From positions 1-29,651 of the IMG/VR virus record IMGVR_UViG_3300009169_000069: a stretch of 29,651 nt of DNA; one strand, given 5' to 3'. Below the pieces are notes generated by a model. It did no database searches and was not told the DNA's origin. It was given only the letters and a program-made list of their open reading frames with translations. Origin of the DNA: a virus. The translations under genes were made by a program, and so were the position numbers. Numbering within the stretch: position 1 is the stretch's first letter; each line of letters starts with the position of its first letter. Below, piece after piece: positions 9,056-16,982 of this stretch.

Positions 9056-11083
9056 TTAACCTACACACTCATTAGTTTCAATAGTTGCTACCCAGCGAAT
9101 GGTCTTAGCAGCTTCGCCTGTTACTTGGATACCGAGAGCCCCATTGGTAGTATCAGCAATAGCAGCAACAGCCCAAGCAGCAGCTCCTGCGTCTTGCCCT
9201 ATCAATGTTACAGTAGGAGTTCCTACAAGGGCAGTAGTACCTACCCCTGTTCCTCGTTTAATAGCTCCTTTAATCTCCCATACACTAGCATCTCCTGTAG
9301 TATTCTGTCTAGCAGATACCATTACACGGAAAGCATAAATACTAGCATCAGGTAGCACTGTCTGATTAGCGGCAGCAGTAGCCGCTGCATAGGCAGAAAC
9401 AACTGTCGGAGTAGCATTAGTAGTATCTTTATACATTACATTACGAGTGTATTGAGCTATCCCTGATGAGGTGTTATGACCTCCATGAACTCGCACGTTA
9501 GTACGAGCCCTAGCATTAGAATACTTACCTGATACCACTGAGGCTATGCCGTTAGCAGTATTATTAAAACCGCCTAAGGCTATAGCGTTAACAGCATTGC
9601 TAATGACATTAGTATTACCGCCTAGTATAGCCCCGTAGTCTGAGTCAATGGTATTACTTACGCCACCCCCTATGAAGGACTGGTCAGTATTAACTCCAGT
9701 AATAGAGCAAGTATTACCTCCCACTACTGAACTATTATTACCAGCGGCAGAGCATGAAGTACCCCCTGCTACGAATGTATTACCTCCAGAAGCAGTGTTA
9801 CCATTACCATTCATAACAACGCTATACTGCCCAGTGGCTTGGTTATTAAACCCATTAAATACTATTGAGGTCTGCCCTGACGCTACGTTTCTTTCCCCTC
9901 CGAATATCATAGAGTCTAGACCTGAAGCTACTTGAGTAGCCGCAGTCCTAGTCTTTCTTTGGAGGTCTATGGCTCTAGCTCCTCGTTTATTACCCCCAGT
10001 AATAGTACTATCAGGAGTATGATATAGGATAGCCCCATCACCCTTAGCTCTAATTGCAAAGTCTACGCTTGCCGCGGCATTGAAAGCAACAAGTTCTGCT
10101 ACTGGCTGAGTCGCATTAGGAGCAGTACTATTAAGGGTATCAGTGAAGTTAGTAAGTCCCCCTCCCCCTCCTCCTGTAACAGTTACTGTTACTGCACTTC
10201 CTACCGCTGCAACAGTTACCGCTGCCCCAGTAAAGTCTATAGAAGTAGCCGCCGTTGTTACATTAGTACCTTCATCTTTCACTGTAAGAGGAGAAGCAAT
10301 ATCAGCTAGTTCTAACCCAGTAGCTCCTGCATTTATCCTAACACCTTTAAGAGCATTACCAGCAAAGGTAAGACCTTCTAATGATATTAGATTAGAGTGT
10401 AATAGAGAAGTCTTCCATAAGAGGGTAGCAGAGTCATACCTTAAGTAATGCTTATCTGCTAAGCCTGTTACATCTACGTTATGTAGTTCCTCTAGCTCAA
10501 AGCCATTCTGAACTCTTACTTCTACTACTCCATTAGAAGCATTACTATTTACTACTATGCCAAGCATTACTCCATGATTAGGAGCAGAGGGTCTAGTAGT
10601 AGCCCAAGCACCCGCAGTAGCAGCAGATAAAAAGATATAATCCCCATCTACAAAGGCTGAGGTATCCATCTTAGTAAGTCTGCCTGCTACAACTACAAGA
10701 CCTGTTGCATTATTAGCAATAGCCTCTTTTACTATGCCAATGGTCTTAGATGAAGTAGCTTCCGCATCTGCTTTAGCTAGTGCTACGGTAGCATATTGAC
10801 TTGATGCCCCTGTAATATATACTGCGCTACCCTTTGCTAGAGTAACGCCAGTTGTATTCTTGATGTTCATTACAACAGTCTGTATCTCTCCAGCAGAGCC
10901 AACTGCCTCCCATTCCATAGGACTGTTGTTCTTTAATATGTAAAACACGTTAGTGTCTAGTTGACGACAGAACTTGCCTTCGTCAGCGGCTACTACGCTT
11001 AATGCTAAACGGGCGGCTTCATCAGCGACTTCCCATTGTTGTACATAGTGTATGTCGCTTGCTGCTATATTCTTATGAAGCAT
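9056..11083 (-). CDS. Tail fibre / receptor-binding protein with YadA-like head repeats
   Basis: ATG at 11083 (MLHKNIAASD) is preferred to the GTG two codons earlier because it lies 5 nt after a GGGGAGG ribosome binding site; this gives 675 aa. Residues ~1-300 form an N-terminal attachment and beta-rich part, followed by a six-glycine linker. Residues ~385-535 hold about ten imperfect 14-16-residue repeats of the pattern S-hydrophobic-hydrophobic-x-G-x-x-N-x-A-x-G. This is the left-handed beta-roll seen in YadA/Hep_Hag trimeric adhesin heads. The C-terminal ~120 residues (from WEIKGAIKRG to the end) resemble a C-terminal domain of other phage tail proteins. Likely a trimeric host-binding fibre. 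The start overlaps the previous gene by 11 nt. Confidence 0.75.
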   Translation of the reverse strand: MLHKNIAASDIHYVQQWEVADEAARLALSVVAADEGKFCRQLDTNVFYILKNNSPMEWEAVGSAGEIQTVVMNIKNTTGVTLAKGSAVYITGASSQYATVALAKADAEATSSKTIGIVKEAIANNATGLVVVAGRLTKMDTSAFVDGDYIFLSAATAGAWATTRPSAPNHGVMLGIVVNSNASNGVVEVRVQNGFELEELHNVDVTGLADKHYLRYDSATLLWKTSLLHSNLISLEGLTFAGNALKGVRINAGATGLELADIASPLTVKDEGTNVTTAATSIDFTGAAVTVAAVGSAVTVTVTGGGGGGLTNFTDTLNSTAPNATQPVAELVAFNAAASVDFAIRAKGDGAILYHTPDSTITGGNKRGARAIDLQRKTRTAATQVASGLDSMIFGGERNVASGQTSIVFNGFNNQATGQYSVVMNGNGNTASGGNTFVAGGTSCSAAGNNSSVVGGNTCSITGVNTDQSFIGGGVSNTIDSDYGAILGGNTNVISNAVNAIALGGFNNTANGIASVVSGKYSNARARTNVRVHGGHNTSSGIAQYTRNVMYKDTTNATPTVVSAYAAATAAANQTVLPDASIYAFRVMVSARQNTTGDASVWEIKGAIKRGTGVGTTALVGTPTVTLIGQDAGAAAWAVAAIADTTNGALGIQVTGEAAKTIRWVATIETNECVG

Positions 11084-11267
11084 AATCACCTCCCCAGTTT
11101 AATACGATATCTCCTGCTACGGTAGTTACTATCTCACCAGCCGCCATAACAGGCTCATAAATTTTGTACGGGATACGGGCTTGTAAGTCAGCTACTTCCT
11201 GCTCTGTGAGAGCATCTGCTGGATAGTCTCTTACTAGCTTTACTATCACATTATTTCTAGCTAACAT
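11073..11267 (-). CDS. Small hypothetical protein, 64 aa
   Basis: ATG at 11267 follows a strong GGGAGG site. The protein has no membrane segment. The middle TEQEVADLQARIPYK looks helical and the end is short and hydrophobic. It overlaps the tail fibre start by 11 nt, suggesting co-translation; a small fibre-associated protein or chaperone is possible, but nothing in the sequence shows this. Confidence 0.6.
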   Translation of the reverse strand: MLARNNVIVKLVRDYPADALTEQEVADLQARIPYKIYEPVMAAGEIVTTVAGDIVLNWGGDYAS

Positions 11268-11288
11268 ACAAGCCTCCCTTTCTTTCTA

Positions 11289-11543
11289 CTACTTTACTTT
11301 AATTTCAATATGACTCTCTACTCTAGATATCCTGCGGTCTAGCATTATCAAGTCGCTTCGTAAGTCTCGTTCTATTGCACCTAATGATTTACTAATTTCA
11401 TCTAACCTAGTATGAACTCTGTTACCAATCCATGCTAAGAGTAATAATAGTACACCGAACAGCACTCCTAGTAATGAACTTACTATAGTAAATACTATTG
11501 TGTCAGTTAGTATATGCATAATTTTACCCGTAATTAGCTCCAT
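11289..11543 (-). CDS. Single-pass membrane protein, holin candidate, 84 aa
   Basis: A longer frame reaches 11627, but ATG at 11543 has a GAGGG site 9 nt upstream and overlaps the adaptor gene by only 20 nt; an alternative ATG is at 11519. The protein has one strong membrane segment (about residues 15-39, TIVFTIVSSLLGVLFGVLLL). A charged amphipathic helix likely to form a coiled coil follows (about 44-80). This single-span-plus-coiled-coil layout is common for phage holins or holin-like proteins and the gene lies upstream of the endolysin. An alternative is a virion membrane or spanin-type protein. Confidence 0.6.
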   Translation of the reverse strand: MELITGKIMHILTDTIVFTIVSSLLGVLFGVLLLLLAWIGNRVHTRLDEISKSLGAIERDLRSDLIMLDRRISRVESHIEIKVK

Positions 11544-12099
11544 ATTTATAGTCCCTCTGAGCTGAAAGGAACATACTATTAAAAGCCTGTTCATGCTTAA
11601 CTGCTTCCGTAGGATTACCCACATCACTATAGATAGAGGCTGTAGCCTTTGCTATAATCATGTAAGGGCTAACTTCTAGAAGCCAGAAATTAGGAGAAGC
11701 ATCTGTAAGAGTAGGAGGATATCTAAAGTAACCAATTAACAAACTAGAAGTCAGCTTACACAGACTAAGCTTAACTTCATCACCAGCTACATAGTAGACA
11801 TCTCTAGCCTCTTGATGATTCTCAAAGACCTTCTGAGGGTCTCTTTGCTCTATGTACCCTTTACAGCCTGGGCTTTTAATATATGCGAACTTACGCCATC
11901 TAGTGAAACCACTCAATGGCAGAGACTGGGCATAAAGAGCAGGGTCTACTACAAAGCTACCCTCATCCATGTCTCTAGCAAAGTTCCCTTCAATACAACA
12001 AAAGTTAATAGCAGCATTAACTTCACGTCGTATACTATCCAACTTATCAGGGCGCTTAGTTATCCTAAGTACCTCAGCTACTGCTTCTGTGAAGTTCAT
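11524..12099 (-). CDS. Head-tail adaptor / tail tubular protein A-like, 191 aa
   Basis: ATG at 12099 starts MNFTEAVAEVLRITKRPDKL, then an amphipathic helix (IRREVNAAINFCC). The aromatic-rich middle YFRYPPTL and the C-terminal helical end SIYSDVGNPTEAVKHEQAF follow. This arrangement, with helical bundle, beta middle and C-terminal helices at ~190 aa, is that of the gp11/gp4-type adaptor ring that joins portal and tail nozzle in podoviruses. The location between head genes and tail genes agrees. Identification is from overall pattern, not a catalytic motif. Confidence 0.68.
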   Translation of the reverse strand: MNFTEAVAEVLRITKRPDKLDSIRREVNAAINFCCIEGNFARDMDEGSFVVDPALYAQSLPLSGFTRWRKFAYIKSPGCKGYIEQRDPQKVFENHQEARDVYYVAGDEVKLSLCKLTSSLLIGYFRYPPTLTDASPNFWLLEVSPYMIIAKATASIYSDVGNPTEAVKHEQAFNSMFLSAQRDYKYGANYG

Positions 12100-12109
12100 G
12101 CGCTACCCC

Positions 12110-12469
12110 TTATTCTACTAGTTCTACTACGCCTACTGAAGCGAAGTATTGTAGTTCTTTAAGTACATCACCTTCGGCATCTTCATAGTAACCATATGGA
12201 TTAGGCTCTACTTTCTTGCCGTTAGGAAGTACTACTCGTTTAAGACGAATTGCTCTAAAAGAACCTTTAGGAGGCTCGTAATTAGAAGCTAAGGCTAATG
12301 CTGTAATCACATTGATAGGAGTGTTCACTACATCTGTAATAGACTTCAATGAACTACCTACTGGAATGTCCTCTATATCACCTGTAACTGCAGGTTCTTC
12401 TGGTAAGATTAGCTTAGGAGTATCTCCTGAAGCACTAGCTTTTAGCTTATCTTGTAATGTTGCTGACAT
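12110..12469 (-). CDS. Small head-region protein, 119 aa, unknown function
   Basis: ATG at 12469 follows GAGGAAATA. The N-terminal 30 residues look flexible. The C-terminal half (GSFRAIRLKRVVLPNGKKV onward, ending VGVVELVE) is a compact alternating strand/turn region containing YGYYEDAEGD. It is the first gene after the capsid terminator, so it is expressed by read-through or an unseen promoter. Position suggests a head completion or capsid-decorating protein; no family recognised. Confidence 0.6.
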   Translation of the reverse strand: MSATLQDKLKASASGDTPKLILPEEPAVTGDIEDIPVGSSLKSITDVVNTPINVITALALASNYEPPKGSFRAIRLKRVVLPNGKKVEPNPYGYYEDAEGDVLKELQYFASVGVVELVE

Positions 12470-12481
12470 ATTATTTCCTCA

Positions 12482-12533
12482 TAAAAAAGAAGCCGCTGAG
12501 GGTTCGCCTAGGAGTAGAGCGTCTCAGCGGCTA
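12482..12533 (-). terminator. Intrinsic terminator after the major capsid gene
   Basis: A 10-bp perfect stem, AGCCGCTGAG at 12491-12500 and CTCAGCGGCT at 12523-12532, encloses a 22-nt loop. On the minus strand it is followed by TTCTTTTTTAT. It lies 35 nt after the capsid stop and before the next head gene, so it should reduce transcription of everything downstream relative to capsid. Confidence 0.88.
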
Positions 12534-12567
12534 TGCCTTATTCAGGCTAACTTTACAACTATCTTAC

Positions 12568-13761
12568 TTAAGCAGCCGCTGTTAAGCCTTCTACCAGAGC
12601 GCATGAGTAAGGATTAATAAGCTCAACTGCGAACTCAGTAGTCAATGAACCACCTACTGCGTCAACACCGTTCTCTACTACTTTACCGCCCATACCGTAG
12701 TCTTCAGCCTTAGTATCACGACCAGACAAGTAAGCCAGTTTAAGAGCAGCTGGTTCTACCATCAACAGAGTACCTGAACGACCTAAGCCATTGAACAGTG
12801 GGTGCTCTTTCAAGTGGATAGTACCTTTATAGAACTTGAAGCTAGAGAACTGCATACCGAAGCTAGTCTCGTTCTGGGTAATTTCTACCTGACCGTACAA
12901 GCGACCGATGTCATGCAATACTTTCATAGCAACGCTGTCTACGTAGCCAATACGCTCTGTAGGGTTACCAATATCAGTAGAGTACTGGAATGCAGTCTCA
13001 ACCATAGCAACCAACTGAGCGTACGTAGTAGTAGCAGCGGCAGTGTTAGTATTACCTGGAGCGTATTGCTCTAACGCATCAATGATACCTTGAGTAGCAT
13101 GGATAGGTGTAGCACCTGTAGTATCCATCTTAGCCTGACCCCAGATGATAGCTGTCTCAATATCCACTGAGTGGAACAGAGCACACTCTTTACGGTCTTC
13201 AGCTACGTTATCGTAACCAGCTTCTGACAGACTAGCACGAGCTGTATCAGTCAATGCCCAAGCATTACGGAAGATTTGTGTAAAGTTAGCTACGTAAGTA
13301 GTAGTCAAGCGACGTGATACTGGGCGGTTAGAACCTTCTTCAAACGCAGTACCAATTTGGAACAGTGTATCGCCAATGTTCATAGCGGCTGCTGCTACAC
13401 GACCAAAGGCACGAGTAACTGCAATTGTAGTAGCATCAGTTACAGCAGTAATACGTACGTTCTCACGAGTACGTGGGTTAAACAATACCATACCTACTGT
13501 CATACCTACTGTTGAAGGTACTACGATAGAACCATCACCAATCAGTACACCTGCCGCTAATACTTGACTAATGAAAGTCATAGTCTTAGAGAAGTAACCG
13601 TGTGTTGATGTTTTAGCCTGTGCTTTACCTGACTGTGAAGTCATAGCAAACAAAGGAGCTGAGCCGTTAGGGAAACGACGCAAGATAGTAGAAGCAAAGC
13701 TTCGTTGATTTAACTCCGCAGGGTTCTGTGGAGTACTAAAAATACCAGTAGCTAAAGCCAT
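12568..13761 (-). CDS. Major capsid protein, DUF5309 / SU10-type
   Basis: 397 aa, ATG at 13761 after AAAGGAATAAATC. The run LFNPRTRENVRITAV (residues 93-107), the segment TRAFGR, EEGSNRPVSRR (141-151) and NFTQIFRNAW (159-168) match the DUF5309 family, which contains the SU10-type major capsid proteins with the HK97 fold. The gene follows the scaffold and is followed by a strong terminator, as expected for the most abundant head protein. Codon use differs from neighbours: arginine is largely CGT rather than AGA, fitting high expression. Capsid role is well supported by family and position. Confidence 0.9.
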   Translation of the reverse strand: MALATGIFSTPQNPAELNQRSFASTILRRFPNGSAPLFAMTSQSGKAQAKTSTHGYFSKTMTFISQVLAAGVLIGDGSIVVPSTVGMTVGMVLFNPRTRENVRITAVTDATTIAVTRAFGRVAAAAMNIGDTLFQIGTAFEEGSNRPVSRRLTTTYVANFTQIFRNAWALTDTARASLSEAGYDNVAEDRKECALFHSVDIETAIIWGQAKMDTTGATPIHATQGIIDALEQYAPGNTNTAAATTTYAQLVAMVETAFQYSTDIGNPTERIGYVDSVAMKVLHDIGRLYGQVEITQNETSFGMQFSSFKFYKGTIHLKEHPLFNGLGRSGTLLMVEPAALKLAYLSGRDTKAEDYGMGGKVVENGVDAVGGSLTTEFAVELINPYSCALVEGLTAAA

Positions 13762-13792
13762 GATTTATTCCTTTTAAATTACTAGATTAAGT

Positions 13793-14530
13793 TTAGCCTA
13801 AGTAATCATCCCAATTAGTTACTTCTTTGGCAGACTGTTGTTGCCCGTTGCCAGTACCGTTAGAACCTTGTGGATTGATTGCGTTAGCCATTTGAGTGAT
13901 ATAGTCTTTAGCTTTAGCCGCAATCTCTTGAGGAGATGCATCAGGGTACTGTTGCGCTAATTGCTTAGCAACCTGTGTTAGCTGTGCTTTGACTACTGGG
14001 TGTGAGAAGCCAGGCGTATTGCCTAACTCTGAGGTGGTTAGTTCTTGCTTTACTTTTGACCCTAAGGATTTGCCTTCAAAGTCTAGTCTAGCGTTTACAA
14101 ATTTATCTGACAGAGCTGAATTATGAGCCATTGCTGCTTTATAAGAGTTCTGACCTACTGCGTTCATCACATCTAGCATAGCTTGTACATCGCCAGTAAG
14201 TGCTTTCTGCATTATCTCAGGGTTAACTCCTGTAGTGAAGTTTTGGCTAGTAGCTACCTTGTCTAGTGTCTCTTGTGGTAGATTAAAGCTAGGTGCTACT
14301 TCTGTCTGCTTGTTAGTATTATCAAACAATCCGCTAAATTGGTCAAGAGGATTTTGTGGAGTTTGAGAATTGTTACCATTAGGGTTAGCAACTCCATCAA
14401 GTACTCCATTATTCTGGTTAGCAGGCTGCCCTTGATTGTTAGGCTGTTGTTGGTTATTAGGCTGTTGCTGACTAGCAGAGCCTTCTGCAGGTTTCTTAGT
14501 ACCACCAAAGAATGTATCTAGTAAAGACAT
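13793..14530 (-). CDS. Capsid scaffold protein, 245 aa
   Basis: ATG at 14530. The N-terminal 70 residues are low-complexity and Gln/Asn/Pro-rich, with a repeated QQPNN unit. Residues ~80-225 are helical and charged, ending with EVTNWDDYLG. An acidic, flexible, helix-rich protein immediately upstream of the major capsid gene is the standard position and look of a scaffold that directs shell assembly and is then removed. No protease is visible next to it. Assigned by composition and synteny. Confidence 0.8.
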   Translation of the reverse strand: MSLLDTFFGGTKKPAEGSASQQQPNNQQQPNNQGQPANQNNGVLDGVANPNGNNSQTPQNPLDQFSGLFDNTNKQTEVAPSFNLPQETLDKVATSQNFTTGVNPEIMQKALTGDVQAMLDVMNAVGQNSYKAAMAHNSALSDKFVNARLDFEGKSLGSKVKQELTTSELGNTPGFSHPVVKAQLTQVAKQLAQQYPDASPQEIAAKAKDYITQMANAINPQGSNGTGNGQQQSAKEVTNWDDYLG

Positions 14531-14571
14531 TATATTACTCCTATTTTATTAAAGTTAATTACTACAAAAGA

Positions 14572-14820
14572 CTACACAGCTAAGTCTACAAGGTCTGCTA
14601 AAGTAGCAATAGTACCTTGTATAAAAGCATTCTTGACTTGATAGGTATGAGGGTCTTCTACTTCCTTACCCATTACTCTATCATTTGATAAAGCCATATC
14701 TGCCGCCGCATTAGTAGCTAATATCCGAAGATACTTACCTACAGCTGGGTTAGACATTGCTTCCTTTACTATCTCTATTTCTGTTTCTGTCATTACTGCT
14801 GTCTGAAACAACTTGCTCAT
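14572..14820 (-). CDS. Small head-operon protein, 82 aa
   Basis: ATG at 14820 follows CTTAGGAGAATAGT. Begins MSKLFQTAVMTETEIEIVKE; mostly helical, no membrane segment. It lies between portal and scaffold, directly downstream of the structured non-coding stretch at 14853-14979, whose 3' edge is 33 nt before this start. The function is unknown; small proteins at this place in podovirus head operons are variable. Confidence 0.7.
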   Translation of the reverse strand: MSKLFQTAVMTETEIEIVKEAMSNPAVGKYLRILATNAAADMALSNDRVMGKEVEDPHTYQVKNAFIQGTIATLADLVDLAV

Positions 14821-14852
14821 ACTATTCTCCTAAGTTTATTATGTTGTTGGCT

Positions 14853-14979
14853 GCTCACAAAGAGCTTGGTCATGGAGCCTCTCGCTATGGCATATTGGCG
14901 AAAACCAAGGGTAGCGGGAATCCCCGCCACCTAACTTGGTTATCTTACTATGCCGCTCCTCCATGCAAGCCTTTCTTGC
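14853..14979 (-). ncRNA. Candidate structured RNA between portal and head genes
   Basis: This GC-richer stretch lies in the 178-nt gap after the portal stop. The minus strand folds into a nested stem. GCTTG (14970-14966) plus CATGGAG (14965-14959) pair with CTCCATG (14877-14871) and CAAGC (14868-14864), leaving a 2-nt bulge. Inside, GGCATA (14954-14949) pairs with TATGCC (14894-14889). Then AACCAAG (14941-14935) pairs with CTTGGTT (14909-14903). Last, GGTGGCGGG (14931-14923) pairs with CCCGCTACC (14918-14910), with one G-U pair, around a GATT loop. Flanking hairpins GCAAG/CTTGC and GCTC/GAGC compete with the outermost helix, so two exclusive folds are possible. There is no poly-U tail and no match I can name among tRNA, tmRNA, hammerhead or common riboswitches. 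Confidence 0.6.
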
Positions 14980-14998
14980 GCTCCAACCCTTCCGAGCC

Positions 14999-16966
14999 CT
15001 AGACTAGAGGCGTGGCTGGCATACCTGGGGCTGATACTTCTGATACTACTGGTGCAGGCTGTCCTGGCAATTGCAAGGCGGCTGCTTGTAGATTAGGGGG
15101 AGCTACTGCATCAGGTTGCTTAGGTGAATACTCTTCTAAGCCTCTCACTCCGCCTAACTGCATCAAGTGTGCAAACATCTGAGTAATCTTATCTCCATAA
15201 GCTTGCTGTAACATAGGAGAGTTCATAATCATATTCATACCATTAGTAAGCATCTCAACACTAGCAATCTTAGACTTAGGAGTATATCCATCAGCAATCC
15301 TAAAGCTTAATACTACACTACGTAACTCGGCAATATCAATAGTAACCTCTTCTCCAGACTTCTGACTAATGATAGTAGCATTCTCACCGTACTGGAAGAT
15401 GTTAAGTGCAATAATCTGTTTAAGAGGTGCAAAGACTTGGCACTCATACATAAGCGCAGGTAATCTTAGTCTATTATCTGAGCCGCCTATTGTATCATTC
15501 CATTCTTGTACTGACTTGTTACCCTTCTGGAACTGCCCACGCTGAGGACCATTAAGACCACTAAGCTCTTGCGAGAAGCCTACCATCTCTCTAGCATCAT
15601 TGATTGTAGTCTCAGTACCTCTCATATCAAATGGTATCTGCCTATAAGCTGCTTCTAGTCCTAAGTTACTTAGGCTCTTCAATCTAACTGGTATCTTAGG
15701 GGCTGCTGCTTTACTGTTAATGTCGCTAGGGTTAATCAAGTCAGGGTTATATAAAGCTCTATCACTTACTGCCCTACGTGCTGCTGCAAATCTAATGTTG
15801 TAGAGTGTTGAAGCTCCTTCTTGGAAAGGGATACTTCCTTCTGCAATTGATTGAGTTTGATAGCCTAGGCCATCTTCTAATGGTTGCCCCATTAAGATAG
15901 GTAAGTAGTCAAAGGCACTAATAATTCTAGTAGCCTCAATTACAGTACTCATGTTAATGATAGTAAACTTCCAAATCTGTGGAGTATTCTCCATAGGAGC
16001 TTTAATACCAAAGTCAGAAGGAAGGATACGAGCATATAGTACAAACTTCTCATAGTATGAACCATCATACATATTAGCCAGTTTCTTGCCAGTCTGAGCT
16101 GGAGCAAGTCCTAGATATACGTCCCAATTGACGCCAGCATGACGACTATTAGGAGATACATACTTACTAATAGTAGGGTGCTGCTTATAATTAGTAGACT
16201 CAGCAGACCCACTTGGCGCAATCTTCTTGAAGCTCTCCATAGCTTCAGTGACATTAAGAGCTTTCTTCTCATTGGAGAGTTTGTTAGTAAGGCGTTTAAG
16301 CTTAGTCTTGCTAATAATCTCAATATAACCTGCATAGTCTCCCTCTGCCGCCATATCACCAGGAGCTACATTATAGTCCCAGATGGTGTTGTATAAGTCT
16401 ATTCGTTTAAGTCTATTGAAGTACTTCGTTGCCTTCTTAGTGGAAGTCATGTTATCAGAAGTAAAGTCATTTAGAACAGAGAACTGTTCAATAGAAGACC
16501 AATCTACCTCTAAGGCAGACAGGTTATACTTAGCTCCGTCTTTAAACATCATGAGTAACTGTCTAATATAGCCACCTAATTGAGCATGGTCATCTATTAG
16601 AGTCTCTAAAGCCTCTGCAGCTTTCTTATTTCTAGGTGAGGATACTACTGGAAAGATAGGAGAACCTGACAAGAATACATCTGCCAGATACGCTACAGTA
16701 GAGTCTACTTGAGATACTACGATAGGAGCAGTAATATTATCTTGTTCAAAGACATTACCACAGCTTACACTACCTACTGAGTCTACTCCATCATTCATAT
16801 CGCCAGATGCTTCTGCTGCTTTATACCTTGCATAAGCTTGGTCAATCACTTCCATCTTAGTGCGTAATTCAGTAAACTGTTGTTGCTTTACTATTACGCT
16901 TTTAGCATGGGCAATAATTCTAGCCTGTGCATTCTTATCTACTGTAAAGGTAGGTTCTATTGCCAT
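14999..16966 (-). CDS. Portal protein, 655 aa
   Basis: ATG at 16966 after AGAAGGAAATCAAA. The region NVFEQDNITAPIVVSQVDST (71-90), followed by YLADVFLSGSPIF, and the later RQLLMMFKDGAKYN are typical of podovirus portals, in which helices around residues 75-170 precede the clip and wing. The C-terminal ~60 residues are Pro/Ala-rich and flexible. It follows the large terminase directly (16-nt gap). The protein forms the dodecameric DNA gate in the capsid vertex. The length of 655 aa is within the range for podovirus portals. Confidence 0.85.
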   Translation of the reverse strand: MAIEPTFTVDKNAQARIIAHAKSVIVKQQQFTELRTKMEVIDQAYARYKAAEASGDMNDGVDSVGSVSCGNVFEQDNITAPIVVSQVDSTVAYLADVFLSGSPIFPVVSSPRNKKAAEALETLIDDHAQLGGYIRQLLMMFKDGAKYNLSALEVDWSSIEQFSVLNDFTSDNMTSTKKATKYFNRLKRIDLYNTIWDYNVAPGDMAAEGDYAGYIEIISKTKLKRLTNKLSNEKKALNVTEAMESFKKIAPSGSAESTNYKQHPTISKYVSPNSRHAGVNWDVYLGLAPAQTGKKLANMYDGSYYEKFVLYARILPSDFGIKAPMENTPQIWKFTIINMSTVIEATRIISAFDYLPILMGQPLEDGLGYQTQSIAEGSIPFQEGASTLYNIRFAAARRAVSDRALYNPDLINPSDINSKAAAPKIPVRLKSLSNLGLEAAYRQIPFDMRGTETTINDAREMVGFSQELSGLNGPQRGQFQKGNKSVQEWNDTIGGSDNRLRLPALMYECQVFAPLKQIIALNIFQYGENATIISQKSGEEVTIDIAELRSVVLSFRIADGYTPKSKIASVEMLTNGMNMIMNSPMLQQAYGDKITQMFAHLMQLGGVRGLEEYSPKQPDAVAPPNLQAAALQLPGQPAPVVSEVSAPGMPATPLV

Positions 16967-16982
16967 TTTGATTTCCTTCTCT

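Noticed and set aside
9478-9930. Possible CRISPR-like or tandem DNA repeat array
   Set aside because: The periodicity is at protein level (14-16 residues, degenerate DNA), with no identical repeats or spacers.
9099-10448. Plus-strand open frames opposite the tail fibre gene
   Set aside because: They mirror the Ala/Val/Gly-rich repeats of the fibre and lack translation signals.
14853-14979. tRNA, tmRNA, hammerhead or HDV-like ribozyme in the structured gap
   Set aside because: No T-loop GTTCGA, no CTGATGA/GAAA core and no recognisable double pseudoknot; the nested stem does not match these folds.
14757-15002. Plus-strand open frame of 81 codons across the portal-to-head gap
   Set aside because: It lies antisense to the 82-aa gene and the structured stretch, has no ribosome binding site, and no plus-strand gene lies nearby.
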